Shown: positions 1 through 11,700, counted from the first letter of the stretch. The stretch: 64,000 bases of DNA from Branchipolynoe longqiensis (GCA_030323885.1 CM059187.1:139642089-139706088); one strand, 5' to 3'. Translations and numbers: made by a program. The notes: a model not told the origin generated them from the letters alone.

Positions 1-836
1 TGAGCCCCAGGATGTGGGGACGGCGGAGCCGTAGCCGGTGGAGACGAATCGTAATCCGTCGGGGGGACACCCACCGCTGCAGCGGGCGGCTTATTCCGGC
101 GAGTGGCCATCGGGAACTGTAACGAAACCAAAGCGTTACTAACCCGGAATCATCTCAACTACACAAGTGTAAGCCAGTAAACTGGGTTGAGGAACATGGT
201 ACAGAGAACGTGTTTTGCAACGTGTCAGTACAGGCGTGAAGCTAAATTTGCCGTAGGTGTGTGGTAACGAAACCAACCAAACGGAGGGCATCGATCGTGA
301 GATCGGCCCCTCTCTCTGTTCCGTACACTTCTCCCACCTGTGGCTACAGCGCCAACAAGTTGGAGAAAATATTACGAAACTCGGAGGTTCGCCTTAAACC
401 GGTCAGGGGTGTTTATAAAAAACACCCAGAAGCATCCCCAACATCATCCTCTATTAGGATCCGGGAGACTTTTCTTAGGAAATGAGCAACTCGGGTTGCC
501 ATTTCTCCCTGTCTGAAAAACAGGTGTCGATAGAACTCAGTATCGGTTTCGTTTGTGCCAGCGGCACGCAATGTTCTATCCGTAAGTTAAAAAACGTACA
601 AAGTCCAAACAGGACTGAAGAAAGTTCTGAACTTTCATAAAAAGATGCTATAGAGCATGATAAACAAAGTTATCGAAGAAAACAGTACTTACTTTTGGAT
701 AAAAGCAGTAGTAGTAGATAAATCCTGTGGAGCAACTCACAAACGTCCTCCCGTTGTGAGTTACTTATGCTAATTGCTGGACCCGGATGTGCTTCCTTCT
801 CCCTAGCCTACGGCTAGCCAGAGGCGGCATACCGAG
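1..836. other. unassigned hairpin-rich segment
   Basis: No gene family is recognisable. A 74-codon open frame at 261-485 resembles nothing I know and is probably fortuitous. The striking property is a run of short perfect inverted repeats: stems at 407-414/420-427 (8 bp), 486-490/495-499, 508-512/520-524, 528-532/541-545, 555-559/563-567, 602-606/612-616, 620-626/630-636 (7 bp), 645-649/654-658, 734-742/754-762 (9 bp) and 803-808/812-817 (6 bp). Upstream stems are sparser (20-24/28-32, 119-124/134-139, 292-296/301-305). This may be a structured UTR or terminal region of an unknown mobile element, but that is inference. Confidence 0.5.
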
Positions 837-1237
837 GTAAAATATATATATATAGCTTGGCCCATGCTTGAGGGCAGGTAATTATAGAATTAGGGATGAT
901 TGGCAGGTCTGGGTGAGTGCACTCAAGGCCTGGCTCTCTGCCGAGTTAGGGGTCAATGCACACAGGGGTCAGCTCTGGTGGTGGGCAGACCACTGGTGGT
1001 CATGGTAACCAGGAATGCTGAGTCCCTATTGGAGGAACTGGGAATGCTGCTTCCCTATTGGTTGAATGAATGGCATGATCCTATACCAAGAACCCATGTA
1101 CTATATATAATAAACCAGAGGGGCTTGGACTCTCTTTTACACTGTTACTTTTGCTTACTTTCTCTCTTTCTCTCCATCTGTATTGTTTTTCACTTTAGCC
1201 TACCTGCATAGCCACAGACCCGAACACCGACCCTACA
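837..1237 (+). mobile_element. solo LTR, family A (Ty3/gypsy-type)
   Basis: This block is recognisably the reverse complement of the blocks at 7858-8222 and 12374-12881. Shared landmarks are a central stretch with GGTGGTGGGCAGACCAC, a TATATAATAAA promoter/poly(A)-like motif near 1103-1113, and a 3' end reading CACAGACCCGAACAC then CTACA at 1237. It ends abutting the integrase reading frame at 1239, so it looks inserted there. The left boundary is uncertain: the GTAAAATAT start is only partly conserved, and the sequence to its left is not recognisable as integrase. Confidence 0.6.
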
Positions 1238-1238
1238 G

Positions 1239-2266
1239 GTAGATTATTACACTAAATACCCGGAAGTCACTTTGTTTAAGGATACGTCATCTGCCACGGT
1301 GATCGAAGCTATGAAGGATAACTTCACAAGCCAGGTAATTTCAGACAATGGTCCGCAGTTTAAGAGCCATGAATACAAAGAATTTGCACAACATTATGGG
1401 TTCATAGCCATATACTCGAGTCCCGAGTATCCCCACAGTAATGGCCAAATTGAAAGATTTGTCCAAACAATAAAAAACATGCTGACAAAATGTTTAGACA
1501 TGAAAACCGATTTTCAGCTGGCATTGCCCAACTATAGGAATACTCCCTTGCCCGTGCTTAATGCATCTCCAGCTCAGTTGCTCATGAGCAGGAGGCTAAG
1601 AGGAAGACTGCCTATGTCAGAAGATAATTTGATACCCAAAACACAAAATCCAAAGAAATCACAAATGATGAAATGTCAACAGAGTAAAAAAAAAAACCCA
1701 CACAAGCCATTCAGAACTGGTGATAATGTCAAATACAAAAACCATGCAGGGAATGGAAAAAAAGGGGTGATTTTGGGGCGTACAGGAGTTTCAGGAAGAA
1801 AATACCAAATTCTGAACGAGTCGGGTTGTTTGTTTGTTTGTTGTTTTACGTCCTAGCAACATCTGAGGTACCGACTTGTGACAGTTCACACTCATGGCGA
1901 TTTTATAGTACTGCCCCACTGGGAAATCAGGCCACCTGCACCATGACCTGATATCCAACTCAATCACATTATCCTGACACCGAGCTAACCAGCCCTTGCC
2001 CTATCCTAATAATGCCGAGCACCAGGCTAGGAAGCGACAAGTATAAATTTTTAAGTCATTGGTTTGACTCGACCGGGAACCGAATTTGCGAACTCCCGAT
2101 GTTCCACACGCGAGGCCTGTGCTCTCCCGATTCGGCCACCGCGCCCGGTAACGAGTCGGGTAACATGGTGTATAGAAACAGACGGGCACCGGAGGCCATT
2201 CAGCCCGAACCAGTCGGAGACACAGAACATGCCGACAGGTCAGAGAGATGTAAACAACGCAGCTAA
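1239..2266 (+). pseudogene. Ty3/gypsy integrase core and C-terminus, disrupted
   Basis: The frame begins VDYYTKYPEV at 1239 and continues through SDNGPQF and PHSNGQIERF. Counting from the Met at 1272, Asp25 and Glu61 are separated by 35 residues, the D-35-E spacing of retroviral-type integrases. The family inserts reverse-transcribed cDNA into chromosomal DNA. The N-terminal zinc-binding domain and first catalytic Asp are missing; the left side is replaced by an LTR of another family. A 323-bp SINE with a 12-bp target duplication interrupts the C-terminal domain at 1827-2149, after which coding similarity resumes and stops near 2266. A polypurine tract and LTR follow at 2616-3120, so this is the 3' end of one element. 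It cannot encode a working integrase. Confidence 0.85.
1827..2149 (-). mobile_element. SINE-A, GGCGCGGTGGCC-head variant
   Basis: Full-length tRNA-derived SINE, read on the minus strand: head with an A box (GGTGGCCGAATCGG), B-box region near 2095, then the common body, then a (GTTT)n-rich tail complement at 1827-1845. The 12-bp duplication AACGAGTCGGGT flanks it at 1815-1826 and 2150-2161. The B box is altered here. Confidence 0.9.
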
Positions 2267-2626
2267 TCTAATTAGAGCAGGTCGAGTGATTAGTTTGGTG
2301 GACAGGCTAGACAGCTGCCAGCTGTAATGACACACTAAAACTATGTGCATATTAGCATTAAGATTTATTTTCAGAAAATACGTTTATTGTTTATTTCAAA
2401 GTTCACATTATGTCATAGGGAGGCTATGTAGACAGACAATAACCCAAAGGACATGAGTGTATGGGTACATGCGGACATTGGCTAAACATGGTCAAAGACT
2501 AAGACATTAGGGCATTATGTCACTATGTGTTATTTTCATATTGTGCTTTAAGCTGTAAACCCAATGTACACGTAACCATTTTTAAGTATATATGTTATAT
2601 CTAAAAAATACTTGTGAAGGGGGGGA
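2267..2626 (+). other. 3' non-coding part of LTR element with polypurine tract
   Basis: No open frame. The last bases, 2616-2626, read GAAGGGGGGGA directly before the TGTAATATA start of the LTR. That is where the plus-strand primer of an LTR retrotransposon is expected. Confidence 0.6.
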
Positions 2627-3120
2627 TGTAATATATGCGTAAAAGACATCCAGACATGAGCAGAGAACAAAGGAATATGTAAATGAGATGACGTCAGAGG
2701 CACAGGGTGCTGGCGGTTCAGGTCCCTGGACGGTGAAAACAGATTCAGTATCCAGAAGTCAGTGTTCAGACGTTGTTTTACGTCCTAGCAACATCTAAGG
2801 TCATATCAGGATGGGTACCGACTTGTGACAGTGTGCACTCATGGCGACTTTATAGTGCTGTCCCACTGGGAAACCAGGCCACCCGCACCATGACCTGGTA
2901 TCCCACTCATTCACATTATCCTGACACTGAGCACACCAGTCGTTGCCCTGTCCTAATAATGTCGAGCGTCTGGCTAGGAAGCAACAAGTATCAATTTTTA
3001 AGTCATTGGTTTGACTCGACCAGGGTTCGAACCCACGACCCCACGATCTACCAGCACGGGAGACGGACGCTCTAACTCATTTGGCCATCCCGTCTGGTTT
3101 TCAGAGGTTGTACTTTCACA
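2627..3120 (+). mobile_element. 3' LTR, family B, split by a SINE
   Basis: It begins TGTAATATA and ends ACTTTCACA. Without the SINE it is about 160 bp and closely matches the solo LTR at 44431-44592, including ATGTAAATGAGATGAC and GGTGCTGGCGGTTCAGG. Position right after the polypurine tract identifies it as the 3' LTR of the integrase-bearing element. Confidence 0.85.
2774..3099 (-). mobile_element. SINE-A, GACGGGATGGCC-head variant
   Basis: Nearly complete copy inside the family B LTR. Imperfect target duplication TTCAGACGT (2765-2773) and TTCAGAGGT (3100-3108). The minus strand carries an A box in ATGGCCAAATGAG and a B box GGTTCGAACCC. Confidence 0.9.
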
Positions 3121-3401
3121 CATATTAGGCAGTTTAGTTCCACATTAAACAGATGATTTAAGTCACCATCAATCCACTGTTTGGTTGCGTATATTTTTTG
3201 GCTACATTGTCCGACGGCAGCTATACAAACTTTTATTTTGGCGATGACTGAGTGTATGCTGAAGTGGATATCAACAGAGACATTGATTGGAATCTGTATG
3301 CAGGTTAGTCCCATTCTCACAGTTCATGTGTTATTGGGTCCATTGTCAGTACTATTTCATAAGTGGGCACCACTTGAATACCAGATTTGGAATTTGGATA
3401 G
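3121..3401. other. unassigned sequence
   Basis: About 280 bp between the family B LTR and a SINE-B. Open frames cross it on both strands but none is recognisable or flanked by convincing splice sites. Confidence 0.4.
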
Positions 3402-3740
3402 TGGAGCGGGACATAGCTCAGTCGGTTGAGTGTTCACCTGTGATGGTGTGGGTCATCCTGTCCATCCTACTTAGTGGACACATTTGCAGTTTGGGCTATT
3501 TTCCGTTCGAACCAGTGACCCACAACTGGTTCATCAAAGGCTGTGGTATATGCTGTCCTGTCTGTGGGAAAGTGCATATAAAAGACCCCTTGCTGCTTAT
3601 CGGAAAGAGTAGCCTATGTGGCAGCAGCAGGTTTCCTCCAAAGAAATATCAGAATGACCATATGTTTGACGTCCAATAGCCGATGATAAAAATCAATGTG
3701 CTCTAGAGGTGTTGCGGTATAAAACAAACTTTCCCTTGGA
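3402..3740 (+). mobile_element. SINE-B, full-length
   Basis: tRNA-derived head with A box TAGCTCAGTCGG (3413-3424) and a B-box-like GTTCGAACC near 3505. The conserved central domain follows (GGAAAGAGTAGCCTATGTGG near 3603), ending AATCAATGTGCTCTAGAGG and a short tail. Cores of this type are known from molluscan SINEs. Confidence 0.9.
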
Positions 3741-3822
3741 ATCTGCATCGCAAGCATTTTTTATTCTGGTCATTAGTTGATTAAGCAGAGGAAATTTCAA
3801 TCGCGGACAATTGGTCTCCCTC

Positions 3823-3952
3823 ATTCCACAGTTCCTTGTCCTATCCAAGTAATATCGAACGCCAGCCTAGGTAGCATCAATTTTTAAGTCAGTGGTTTGA
3901 CTCGGTCAGGGTTCGAACTCAGGAGTTTGAATCCCACGACCTATCCATCCCG
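3823..3952 (-). mobile_element. SINE-A fragment
   Basis: Head half only: B box in the complement of CAGGGTTCGAACTC, with the ATCCATCCCGTC terminus. The body and tail are missing. Confidence 0.75.
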
Positions 3953-4026
3953 TCAATGTATAGTCGTACTAATACTTTGCCGTCCGGCCGAGATAACGCT
4001 AGGTGAGCAGTATCATGTGGTGCACT

Positions 4027-4142
4027 GCAAACAAAGGGAGGTAAGGAGGGAGGTAGGGAGTGAGGGAGTAAGGGAGTAAGGGAGTGAGTGGGTAGAGGGA
4101 GACAGATAGACAGACAAGTAGTGAGAGAGGGAGGCAAATAAA
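4027..4142. repeat. GGGAG-rich purine simple repeat
   Basis: Runs of GGGAGGTAAGGAGGGAGG and GTGAGGGAGTAAG-like units on the plus strand, degenerating into GACAGACA repeats. Low-complexity DNA. Confidence 0.8.
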
Positions 4143-4219
4143 CAGACTGGCAGGCGAACATACATACACAGTCATATATGCTGGCAAACGTACAGGCAGG
4201 CATACCGGCAAACTGCTTC

Positions 4220-4540
4220 TTTGTTGTTGTTTTATGTCCTAGCAACATCTAAGGTCATATCAGGATAGGTACCGACTTGTGACAGTGCACACTCATGGCG
4301 ACTTTAAAGTGGTCCCACTGTGAAACCAGGCCGCCGGCACCCTGACCTGGTATCGCATTCAGTCACATTATCCTGACACTGAGCACACCAGTCCTTGCCT
4401 GGTCCTAATAATGCCGAGCGCCTGGCTAGGAAGCGACAAGTATCAATTTCTAAGTCATTGGTTTGACTCAACCAGGGTTTGAACCCACGATCTACCAGCA
4501 CGGGAGACGGACGCTCTAACTCATTCGGCCATCCCGTCTG
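4220..4540 (-). mobile_element. SINE-A copy
   Basis: Near-complete SINE-A on the minus strand, with B box GGTTTGAACCC complement near 4475 and head end CCCGTCTGG at 4531-4539. It lies just left of the gag-pol remnant. Confidence 0.88.
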
Positions 4541-4640
4541 GTCCCGGCCACCCCCCACTAATTGCAGTAATTTTGTCCGGATCCGGTTTCAAACCTGCTT
4601 CACATACAACGTAACACAAGAGTTTTACTTCAGACACTCC

Positions 4641-5780
4641 AAATTCACATTTAGATTATTTAATAGTCATACAATTATTCTGCAAGATGTCCAAAATGTT
4701 AGCTACATCTTGTTGATGACTTTCCACATCAGGTGAATAAATTATGAAGGGGGTAAATAAATCAAACAACATTTTCCCCAAAGCATTTATCATTCTTTGA
4801 AAAACAACTGGAGCATTAGTTAATCCAAATTGCATGTGTTTAAATTGAAACAGTCCAATATGTGTGTTAATAGCTGTTTTAGGTCTACTTTCCTCCTCTA
4901 CCATTACCTGCCAATAACCAGATCTTAGGTCTATAGCGATACAAATCTTGTTCCATGAAGTTGATAAAAAATATCCTGTATCCTGGGTAGAAGATAAGCA
5001 TCTTTAGTTGTCACTGCATTTAACTTATGATAGTCCCCACAAAGACGAATGGTACCATCCTTTTTTGGCACTATAGTGACTGGTGAAGCCCACGGACTAC
5101 CACTTGCCTCTATAATGTCATCTTCAAGCATTCTATTTAACTCCTTTTCCACAAGATGTCGTTTACTCAAAGGTATCCTATAAGTTCTCTTATTAACAGG
5201 ATATGCATTACCCGTATCGATTTGCATTTCTACAACCTTAGTAGCTCTGAGTTTAACATCAGACTCAGGAAATTGTATCTGCCAATAGTCTAATTCTAGA
5301 ACTATCCCTGCAATTCCTCTATTTATAGTCTTTAAACCTATCCACGGATGTAGAATATCACACAAGGAAACAAATTGATCTTTATAACTAATTTCAGCTG
5401 CACAACATTTCCATTACATCTGTACCTATGAGCATATCAAAGTTCAGTGAATCTACTACAAAGAAAGGACATGACGTATCATAAAGAGAAATATATGCTA
5501 TACCTACAGTAGGAATGAGATGTCCTGACAGAGATCTCAATCTACTACCCGGATACAATTGCCCATCAGATACACCGATGTCAATTAAAGATAGGAAAAC
5601 AGACAAATGTATCAAACTCTTAGCCGCACCTGAGTCTACAAGACCAGATAAATTAAACCCGTCAAATTCAATTTTAATCGAAGGACGTGCATCAAGTGCA
5701 CTTTCTAGTTTCCCGACGATGTATGCTTCATTACACAAGTAACAAGATATTGTATGCTTTGGCGCTGAACTATGCTTTCT
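4641..5780 (-). pseudogene. Ty3/gypsy protease and reverse transcriptase remnant
   Basis: Minus-strand order is protease then RT. The protease frame (5738-5394) has a retropepsin active site LVDSGAA at residues 33-39 and an LIGTDVM motif downstream. A cysteine pair (CYLCNE) just before it is probably the end of a nucleocapsid knuckle. The RT starts near 5230 with VNKRTYRIPL, then GSPWASPVTIVPKKDG and RLCGDYHKLNAVT, breaks at about 4930 by frameshift, and resumes with RSGYWQVMVEEES, then QFGLTNAP. The YxDD catalytic motif is lost: the sequence reads FIIYSPDVES where it belongs. RNase H and integrase are absent. The protein would have copied element RNA into cDNA; this copy is dead. Confidence 0.88.
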
Positions 5781-5837
5781 TTGCCTAAAAGCGAAGCTTT
5801 TCCGCGATGTGGATACGCGTCAGACTTATCAACAGGT

Positions 5838-6174
5838 TTGTTTGTTTGTTTTGTTTTACATCCTAGCAACATCTAAGGTCATATCAGGACGGGTACCGAC
5901 TTGTGACAGTGCGCAATCATGGTGACTTTATAGTGCTGTCCCACTGGGAAACCAGGCAGCCAGCACCATGACCTGATATCCCACTCAGTCACATTATCCT
6001 GACAGTGAGCCAACCAGTCCTTGCCCTATCCTATTAATGCCGAGCGCCTGGCTAGGAAGCGACAAGTATCAATTTTTAAGTCATTGGTTTGACTCAACCA
6101 GGGTTCGAACCCATGATCTACCAGCACGGGAGACGGACACTGTAACTCATTCGGCCATCCCGTCTGGTCCGTAC
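5838..6174 (-). mobile_element. SINE-A inserted in the gag-pol remnant
   Basis: Complete SINE-A flanked by the exact 8-bp duplication CAACAGGT (5830-5837 and 6175-6182). It separates gag (right) from protease/RT (left) of the minus-strand element, so it inserted after that element did. Confidence 0.93.
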
Positions 6175-6182
6175 CAACAGGT

Positions 6183-7400
6183 AATGTCTGGGTCTGCGCA
6201 ACTGGTCGAAAATTTCCATTGCCCCTTGCTGTTGCGTTGACAGCGCATGCCCACCGTGTGCTATGCGACTGAAGTGTGCATACTTCCACTGGCATTTTCT
6301 ACCCCGACCGACTGCCCTAGGTTTACGTGCTGTAATCCACCACGTACACCTTGGTTGTAAGAATTGACAAGGGATGGTGTGGCAGCATTCACAGCGTCAA
6401 TCGCCGAATGCTCAGAAACTCAACTGCCTAACGACAAGTACTCATGCACTACCTAAGAGAATTTTTTTCACCTTGAAGTGACTTCATGACCTGAATATCT
6501 GAACCAGAGGATTTAGAACCTCTGGAAGAAGAGAAAGACTAGGAAAAATCCAAAGAAGTACCATTTAGACTACCTATTTGCTCACAAATAGCTAAATTCC
6601 CAAGATGTGATTTCGCACGTCTCTGCTGCCTAACAGACCTATCACTGAGAATAGACATTTCGAAGGCTTCTTCAAGAGTTTTTGGTCGGTTCGTTTCCAC
6701 ATACCACATGGTATTATAATCAAGTAAGGAGTCGAGAAATCTCGAAAGGAGTATTTCAAAGGAGTCAGTACCGAAAACTACTTGGGAGATCCCAGCCTTT
6801 CGCTGCCGCAGTCTTAAAACGCTGACAGTATGCAGCTACTGTTTCCCCCTCCTCTTACTTCATAGCCATCACTACCCCCTTCAAGTGACTACGTTCATCT
6901 GCTGTCAAAAGAGTTGATGCTATCACTTCCTTAATTTCACTCCAGGACCTAGCAATTTCATGCTGAAAAGCTGTGAAAAGAACTTCATGCAGCGTTCCCG
7001 TTGCATTGGAAATAGCAAAATGAATAATGTTCAGGTCTGAAACATCAGCAAGTCCCTATACGTTTGATCAAATCAATCCAATTACGTAACGTTCCTCTGT
7101 CTGACCTGTCTAATAGGGGAACAGACTTGCCATATGCCTTTAATGATCTACACCGGACCTCTTTCTGCCTGTGCTCAACCTGTAAAAGTTCATGTGCATC
7201 CCTACGCTCTTCTTTCTTCATGTATTTCTGTCCTATCCCTTATTTCTGACAAACGCCCCGCCCATCTGCTCTTCTTTAAGAATATCTAACCTAAGTGTCA
7301 TAAACTTAGACCATGCTTTTACCGCTCCCGTTTCAGAGGAATAATAATTGCTCATTGTACACCGACCTTGGAATCATTGTTGAAACTCGTCACGCAATGA
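6183..7400 (-). pseudogene. Ty3/gypsy gag remnant
   Basis: The minus strand reads SWSEIKEVIASTLL and, after a stop at 6857-6855, EEGETVAAYCQRFK. These resemble the retrotransposon gag capsid motif (an acidic stretch followed by xVxxYxxRF). Further frame fragments continue to about 6560. Gag forms the virus-like particle of LTR elements. The frame is broken by the stop and by indels. It belongs with the protease/RT to the left and the LTR to the right. Confidence 0.65.
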
Positions 7401-7857
7401 TTCCTCCCTTGCGCATGTGAGCGGCATCTTCTAGATACTGTTGTATGGAGTGGTAGAAAAGATTTAGCAGAATTGAATCCAAGTATAGAAATGTCTGTAA
7501 AGAAGAAATAATAAAAAAAAAGGACACAGTGTATCACTACGCTCCCTGCTCTGCAATAAGGTTAAAGAAAAGCCACAAGTAGTCCCGTATGAAAAAAAAA
7601 AATGTCAGCGGTGACTCGAGGCTTCAATGACGGCACATTTCAGACATACCATCAATAAAGTCTAGCGGACCTTCCAAAATAGCGGTATTGTCAGAAAAAT
7701 CATTGATAACCTGAATTCTGAAGAATTTAAACCCTCACAGAGTAAAAAAATAGAAGAAAAAACACTACCTACACAGCGCACCAAACAACCATCAGAACCA
7801 GCAAGTTTCTATTGTCAAATCAACACTGTGTATTAATAACCATTGTGGTCGCCAGTT
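7401..7857 (-). other. leader of the minus-strand LTR element
   Basis: Non-coding sequence between LTR and gag. Immediately downstream of the LTR end (complement of 7857 leftward) it reads AACTGGCGACCACAATGG. This contains TGGCGACC, a plausible tRNA primer-binding site. Confidence 0.5.
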
Positions 7858-8222
7858 TGTAGAATCTAATGCTCGGATCTGTGGCTGTGTACATAGCCTA
7901 TGAAGAAAACATTACAGACAAAGAGAAAGGAAGAGAGTAAAGTATAAGAGGGAGAGCCCAGCCCTCTAGTTTATTGTTATATGGGTTCATTGTAGAGTAT
8001 CATACCACCTCCTTTCCCCAATGGGAATCGAACATTCCTGGTCTCCAAGGATAGCAGTGGTCTGCCCACGGTGGTCTGCCCACCACCAGTAACTAACTGT
8101 ATGGCCCCATGGCCACCACCAACCTTGACCTTTTGAGTGTGGTGACCCCTACCCGAGCAGAAGGGCTAGGCCCTGAGTGCAATCACACCCAGACCTGTAA
8201 TAGAATATTTGCATTCCTGATT
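7858..8222 (-). mobile_element. 5' LTR, family A
   Basis: Same LTR family as 837-1237 and 12374-12881. In minus orientation it has a TATA-like/AATAAA region (complement of 7968-7985), a pyrimidine-rich stretch and a terminal TCTACA before the primer-binding-like sequence. The outer end is eroded, so the copy is shorter than the 508-bp one. Confidence 0.8.
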
Positions 8223-8509
8223 TAAGCAGGGAATTACTTGTTTTTTTTAAATGAATTTATTTACCCTGCCCATAATGGTTAAATGTGCAAACACTTGTTT
8301 TCACTGCTGGACAGCACTAGTTCAATCTGATTCAAGTCTTTTGAATTTTGTCTTCGTAGTATATGTTTTTTGTGGTTAATATTTTACAATTAGTCATTCA
8401 AAGAAGCTGCTGTCTATCGTATAGGGCGTCACAGTCGCGTCTGAACTAAGGGTAGTTTGTAAGAATAAATAGACCGGGTTTGTCTTCCATACAAAGAGAC
8501 AGGAGCCAA
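8223..8509. other. unassigned intergenic sequence
   Basis: AT-rich spacer between the LTR and the 3' end of the RIOK1 gene. No gene or repeat recognised. Confidence 0.4.
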
Positions 8510-8526
8510 TTATTAACAGTAAGCAC

Positions 8527-8532
8527 TTTATT
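8527..8532 (-). terminator. RIOK1: RIOK1 polyadenylation signal
   Basis: AATAAA on the minus strand, 91 bases past the TGA at 8623. It is the first such hexamer downstream of the stop, which implies a 3' UTR of roughly 110 bases. Confidence 0.6.
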
Positions 8533-8622
8533 GGTACAGTCCATAAAGTATCTAATCAATAGGAAGTCATAAGGCAGCTGATTAATTTTCATATGTATAC
8601 TTGGTATCCCAAAACAATTGAT

Positions 8623-8727
8623 TCACTTTTTCAACTTTGCAATTTTCTCTTTCCGTTTCTTGATATGTTTAGGTATTTTATTTTGCCGCTTTTCCCGGTT
8701 CGCTTCTCGGAGAAGCCTCTTACGTTC
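8623..8727 (-). CDS. RIOK1: RIOK1 exon 16 (residues 518-551) and stop
   Basis: 105 nt; acceptor TATTTCAG|. Encodes [19 protein letters not shown] and ends in TGA, the conserved basic C-terminus of RIO1. Confidence 0.96.
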   Translation of the reverse strand, partial: ERKRLLREANREKRQNKIPKHIKKRKEKIAKLKK

Positions 8728-11700
8728 CTGAAATACGAAATAACCAATATCAATGATGATTGATTTAGATTTTATTTCCTTTAAATGTGTAACCACCTAT
8801 AGCTCAGTTGTAATCTTTCCCCAAAGGATCACTGGGTTTCTTTTCAGATATATAGTTTTTGTTATATAAAGTTGTATAGTGTGATGGTTTGAGTTCCTGT
8901 TGTTTTCCTGGGATAAATATATTAAATTGATTGTCATAATCTACCTTACTTTAGCTTAAAGTAACTGATTTAAAATGGCTAACTTTTGAGATATTTGAAG
9001 TATAAAGATTTAAAATTAGTTGTGGCAAGCATACCAAAACTCTGAGACCATAGGCTTCAGCAGTAATAGGTTCTATTAAATGCACTCAATATTCCCTTCT
9101 ATGTGACAACAAATGATTAATAAGTGCACCATTAACTAGGTTAGACATGGAAACTCAAATCTACATAAATGTTTTGGTTTTGGAAATGTGATGCTTAATC
9201 GAACTATGCATCTTTAAAAAAACATACAAAGAAAACAACCTAAAACCATTATAATCACTCTTTATAATTCCAGACAGTAGACCTAATATACATAACCATG
9301 AAAAACCCTACTGCTGCAACCAGCTAGTAGCTATGAGTCAGGAACTTAGTTCTTGTGAACACATGCGTTATATATACAAGCAACGTGACTGCAACATTTT
9401 TTCTTTCTTGAAGATTTATACTGCCTCTCATGGATCTGTCTGAATAGACTTGTTTTCACCATTAGACAGTTTGTCGATAGAAAGCCCAAGTCTACACTTT
9501 TACCGACCCAAGGGATTTTTAACCTCCCACACTACATAGACAAGGTATGAGAGCAACCAGCCTTTGATGACGCTGTAAGTTCTACACAGCGGTGGAAATC
9601 CAAATTGGCAGAGGTGAGGGCACGGGGAATCGAACCATCGACCTTCAGATTAGGAGTCTGACATAGAAAAAAGTCAGACACTCTAACCACTCCGCCACAG
9701 AGAACACATGCTTGTGTGCCTGCCTTGCAGGTTTGGTTGGTTGATTGTTGGAGTTTTACGTCCTGGCAACATATCAGGATGGGTACTGACATGTTTCAGT
9801 GCAAACACATAGTGACTTTATAGTGCTGCCACACTGGGAGACCAAGCCACCAGCACCATGATTTGATATCACCCTTAGTCACATTATCCTGACACTGAAC
9901 CAACCAGTCCTTGCCATATCCTAATAATGCCGAGTGGCTGGCGAGGAAGCGACAAGTATCAATTTTTAAGTCATCGGTTTGACTCGACCAGGGTCCGAAC
10001 CTGTGGGTTCGAATCCCACGATCTACCAAAACGAGTGCCCTGCAGACAACTCTATCCTCTAAATAACTGCTCCATATATATATATTCATTATTGCATAGT
10101 TGGTTCCCCTTACCTTTCTACTATTGGGAGACTCATCCCGGGGCCTCACTGACCCCTTCTGCAGGCCTGAACTCTCCTCCTCGTCCTCCTCCTCCTCCTC
10201 AGAATGGTTGTCATGGTTACTCACACATTCTTCCGCATCCGGATCTTCCAACAACCCTGGTTCCTACAGAAATACAAGAACATAAGATACAAACATTTTT
10301 AATAATGCATCATTAATGCAAGTAAAAAAGTAATTTGATTTATTAATTAAATTGATGTTATAAATTAGTTTGTCTTATTTGTGACGTTAAAGTTGCATAG
10401 TCCGATGTATTTGAGTTTCTGTAATTTTCAGAGGTAAATATATTAGGTTGAAAGTTATAATCTAGCTTACATAAATTTGAAGCAACTTATATTTTATATG
10501 GCTAACTTTGTAGATATTTGAAGTGCCAACATGCAAAATTAATTTGGGCAAACATGCCAAACTTCTGACACCATAGACTTCAGCTGTAACAGGTTCTATT
10601 AAATTGACTCAGCATTCCCATCTATGTGGTGACAAATACCTAATAAGTGCATCAGTATCTAAGTTACATATGTAGGACGAAATCTAGATAATATTTTGGT
10701 TTTGAAAATGTGAATGCTTTTATCGGACTATGCAGCTTTAAATGAATACACTTTCAAAATTTTCGAGTAGTTTTGTTTAAATTTAAACCATATTTATTTT
10801 TTGTTCATGAAGTGAATATTTTCGCAACCAGTCGATAGCAGCTGTTGCATCCATGGCGGTGACTAGCCAATCAGTCACACTCCGATATTATCGGCAGTCA
10901 AATAAAAGGATGACAAATTCCACCAAACCATGTGTGTGTGTGAGCGTGTGTGTGTGTGTGTGTGGAGGGGGGGGGGACATTACACAGCAGGCCTGGGGCC
11001 ATATGCATGAAGCAGTGTTAGCGAGCCAAAACGCGTTTAGACGGGATTTCTGGTTTAGCGCCGAAAAGTCGGTATGCATGGAGCAGTGTTAGGCCTAACA
11101 CCACAAGATTAAACTAGGTTAAGCTAAACCAGAAAATATCTGGTTTACAGGCAGTGTTAGTTATCAAATCTATTCAATGCTATCATATTTAACAGAATTA
11201 CATACGCAATAAGTGAAATTTTACCAATTTAACCCTAAATTCGAAGCGTTATTAAGGCTACTGCCGCATTGGCGGCGATATTAATAGTTATATTTTCGAA
11301 TCGACGAACGTAATGTAAACAAATCGCCGCCGCCGCATCGACGTCGCGTTCCATACTGGCGGCGGCGGCGGTTTGTTTACTGTACCTTCGTCGATTCAAA
11401 AATATAACTGTTAATATCGCCACCAATGCGGCGGTAGCCTTAATAACGCTTCGACTTTAGGGTTAAAATGATCAAATGTCACTTATTGCGTATGTAATTC
11501 TGTTAAATATGATCGCATTCAATAGATTTGAGCCTAATATATGGCTACAAACGCAGAGGGATTTCCCAAATCTATAAATACATTCACATTTCGCTAACAC
11601 TCACCGTTTAGGCCGCCATGCATACGTTTTCGACGACGCTGATAAACGGTGATAGCTATACAGTGTTAGAGGGATAACACCACACGCCGCTAACACTGCT

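Noticed and set aside
2012..2327. Overlapping open frames around the SINE boundary
   Set aside because: They run through SINE sequence; similar frames recur at every SINE-A copy (for example 6037, 9927, 55157).
3405..3520. tRNA gene suggested by the A and B boxes
   Set aside because: Boxes belong to a SINE-B head; spacing and lack of a cloverleaf exclude a working tRNA. The same holds for SINE-A and SINE-C heads.
4946..5365. Working reverse transcriptase
   Set aside because: Frameshift near 4930, lost YxDD motif and no downstream domains show it is inactive.
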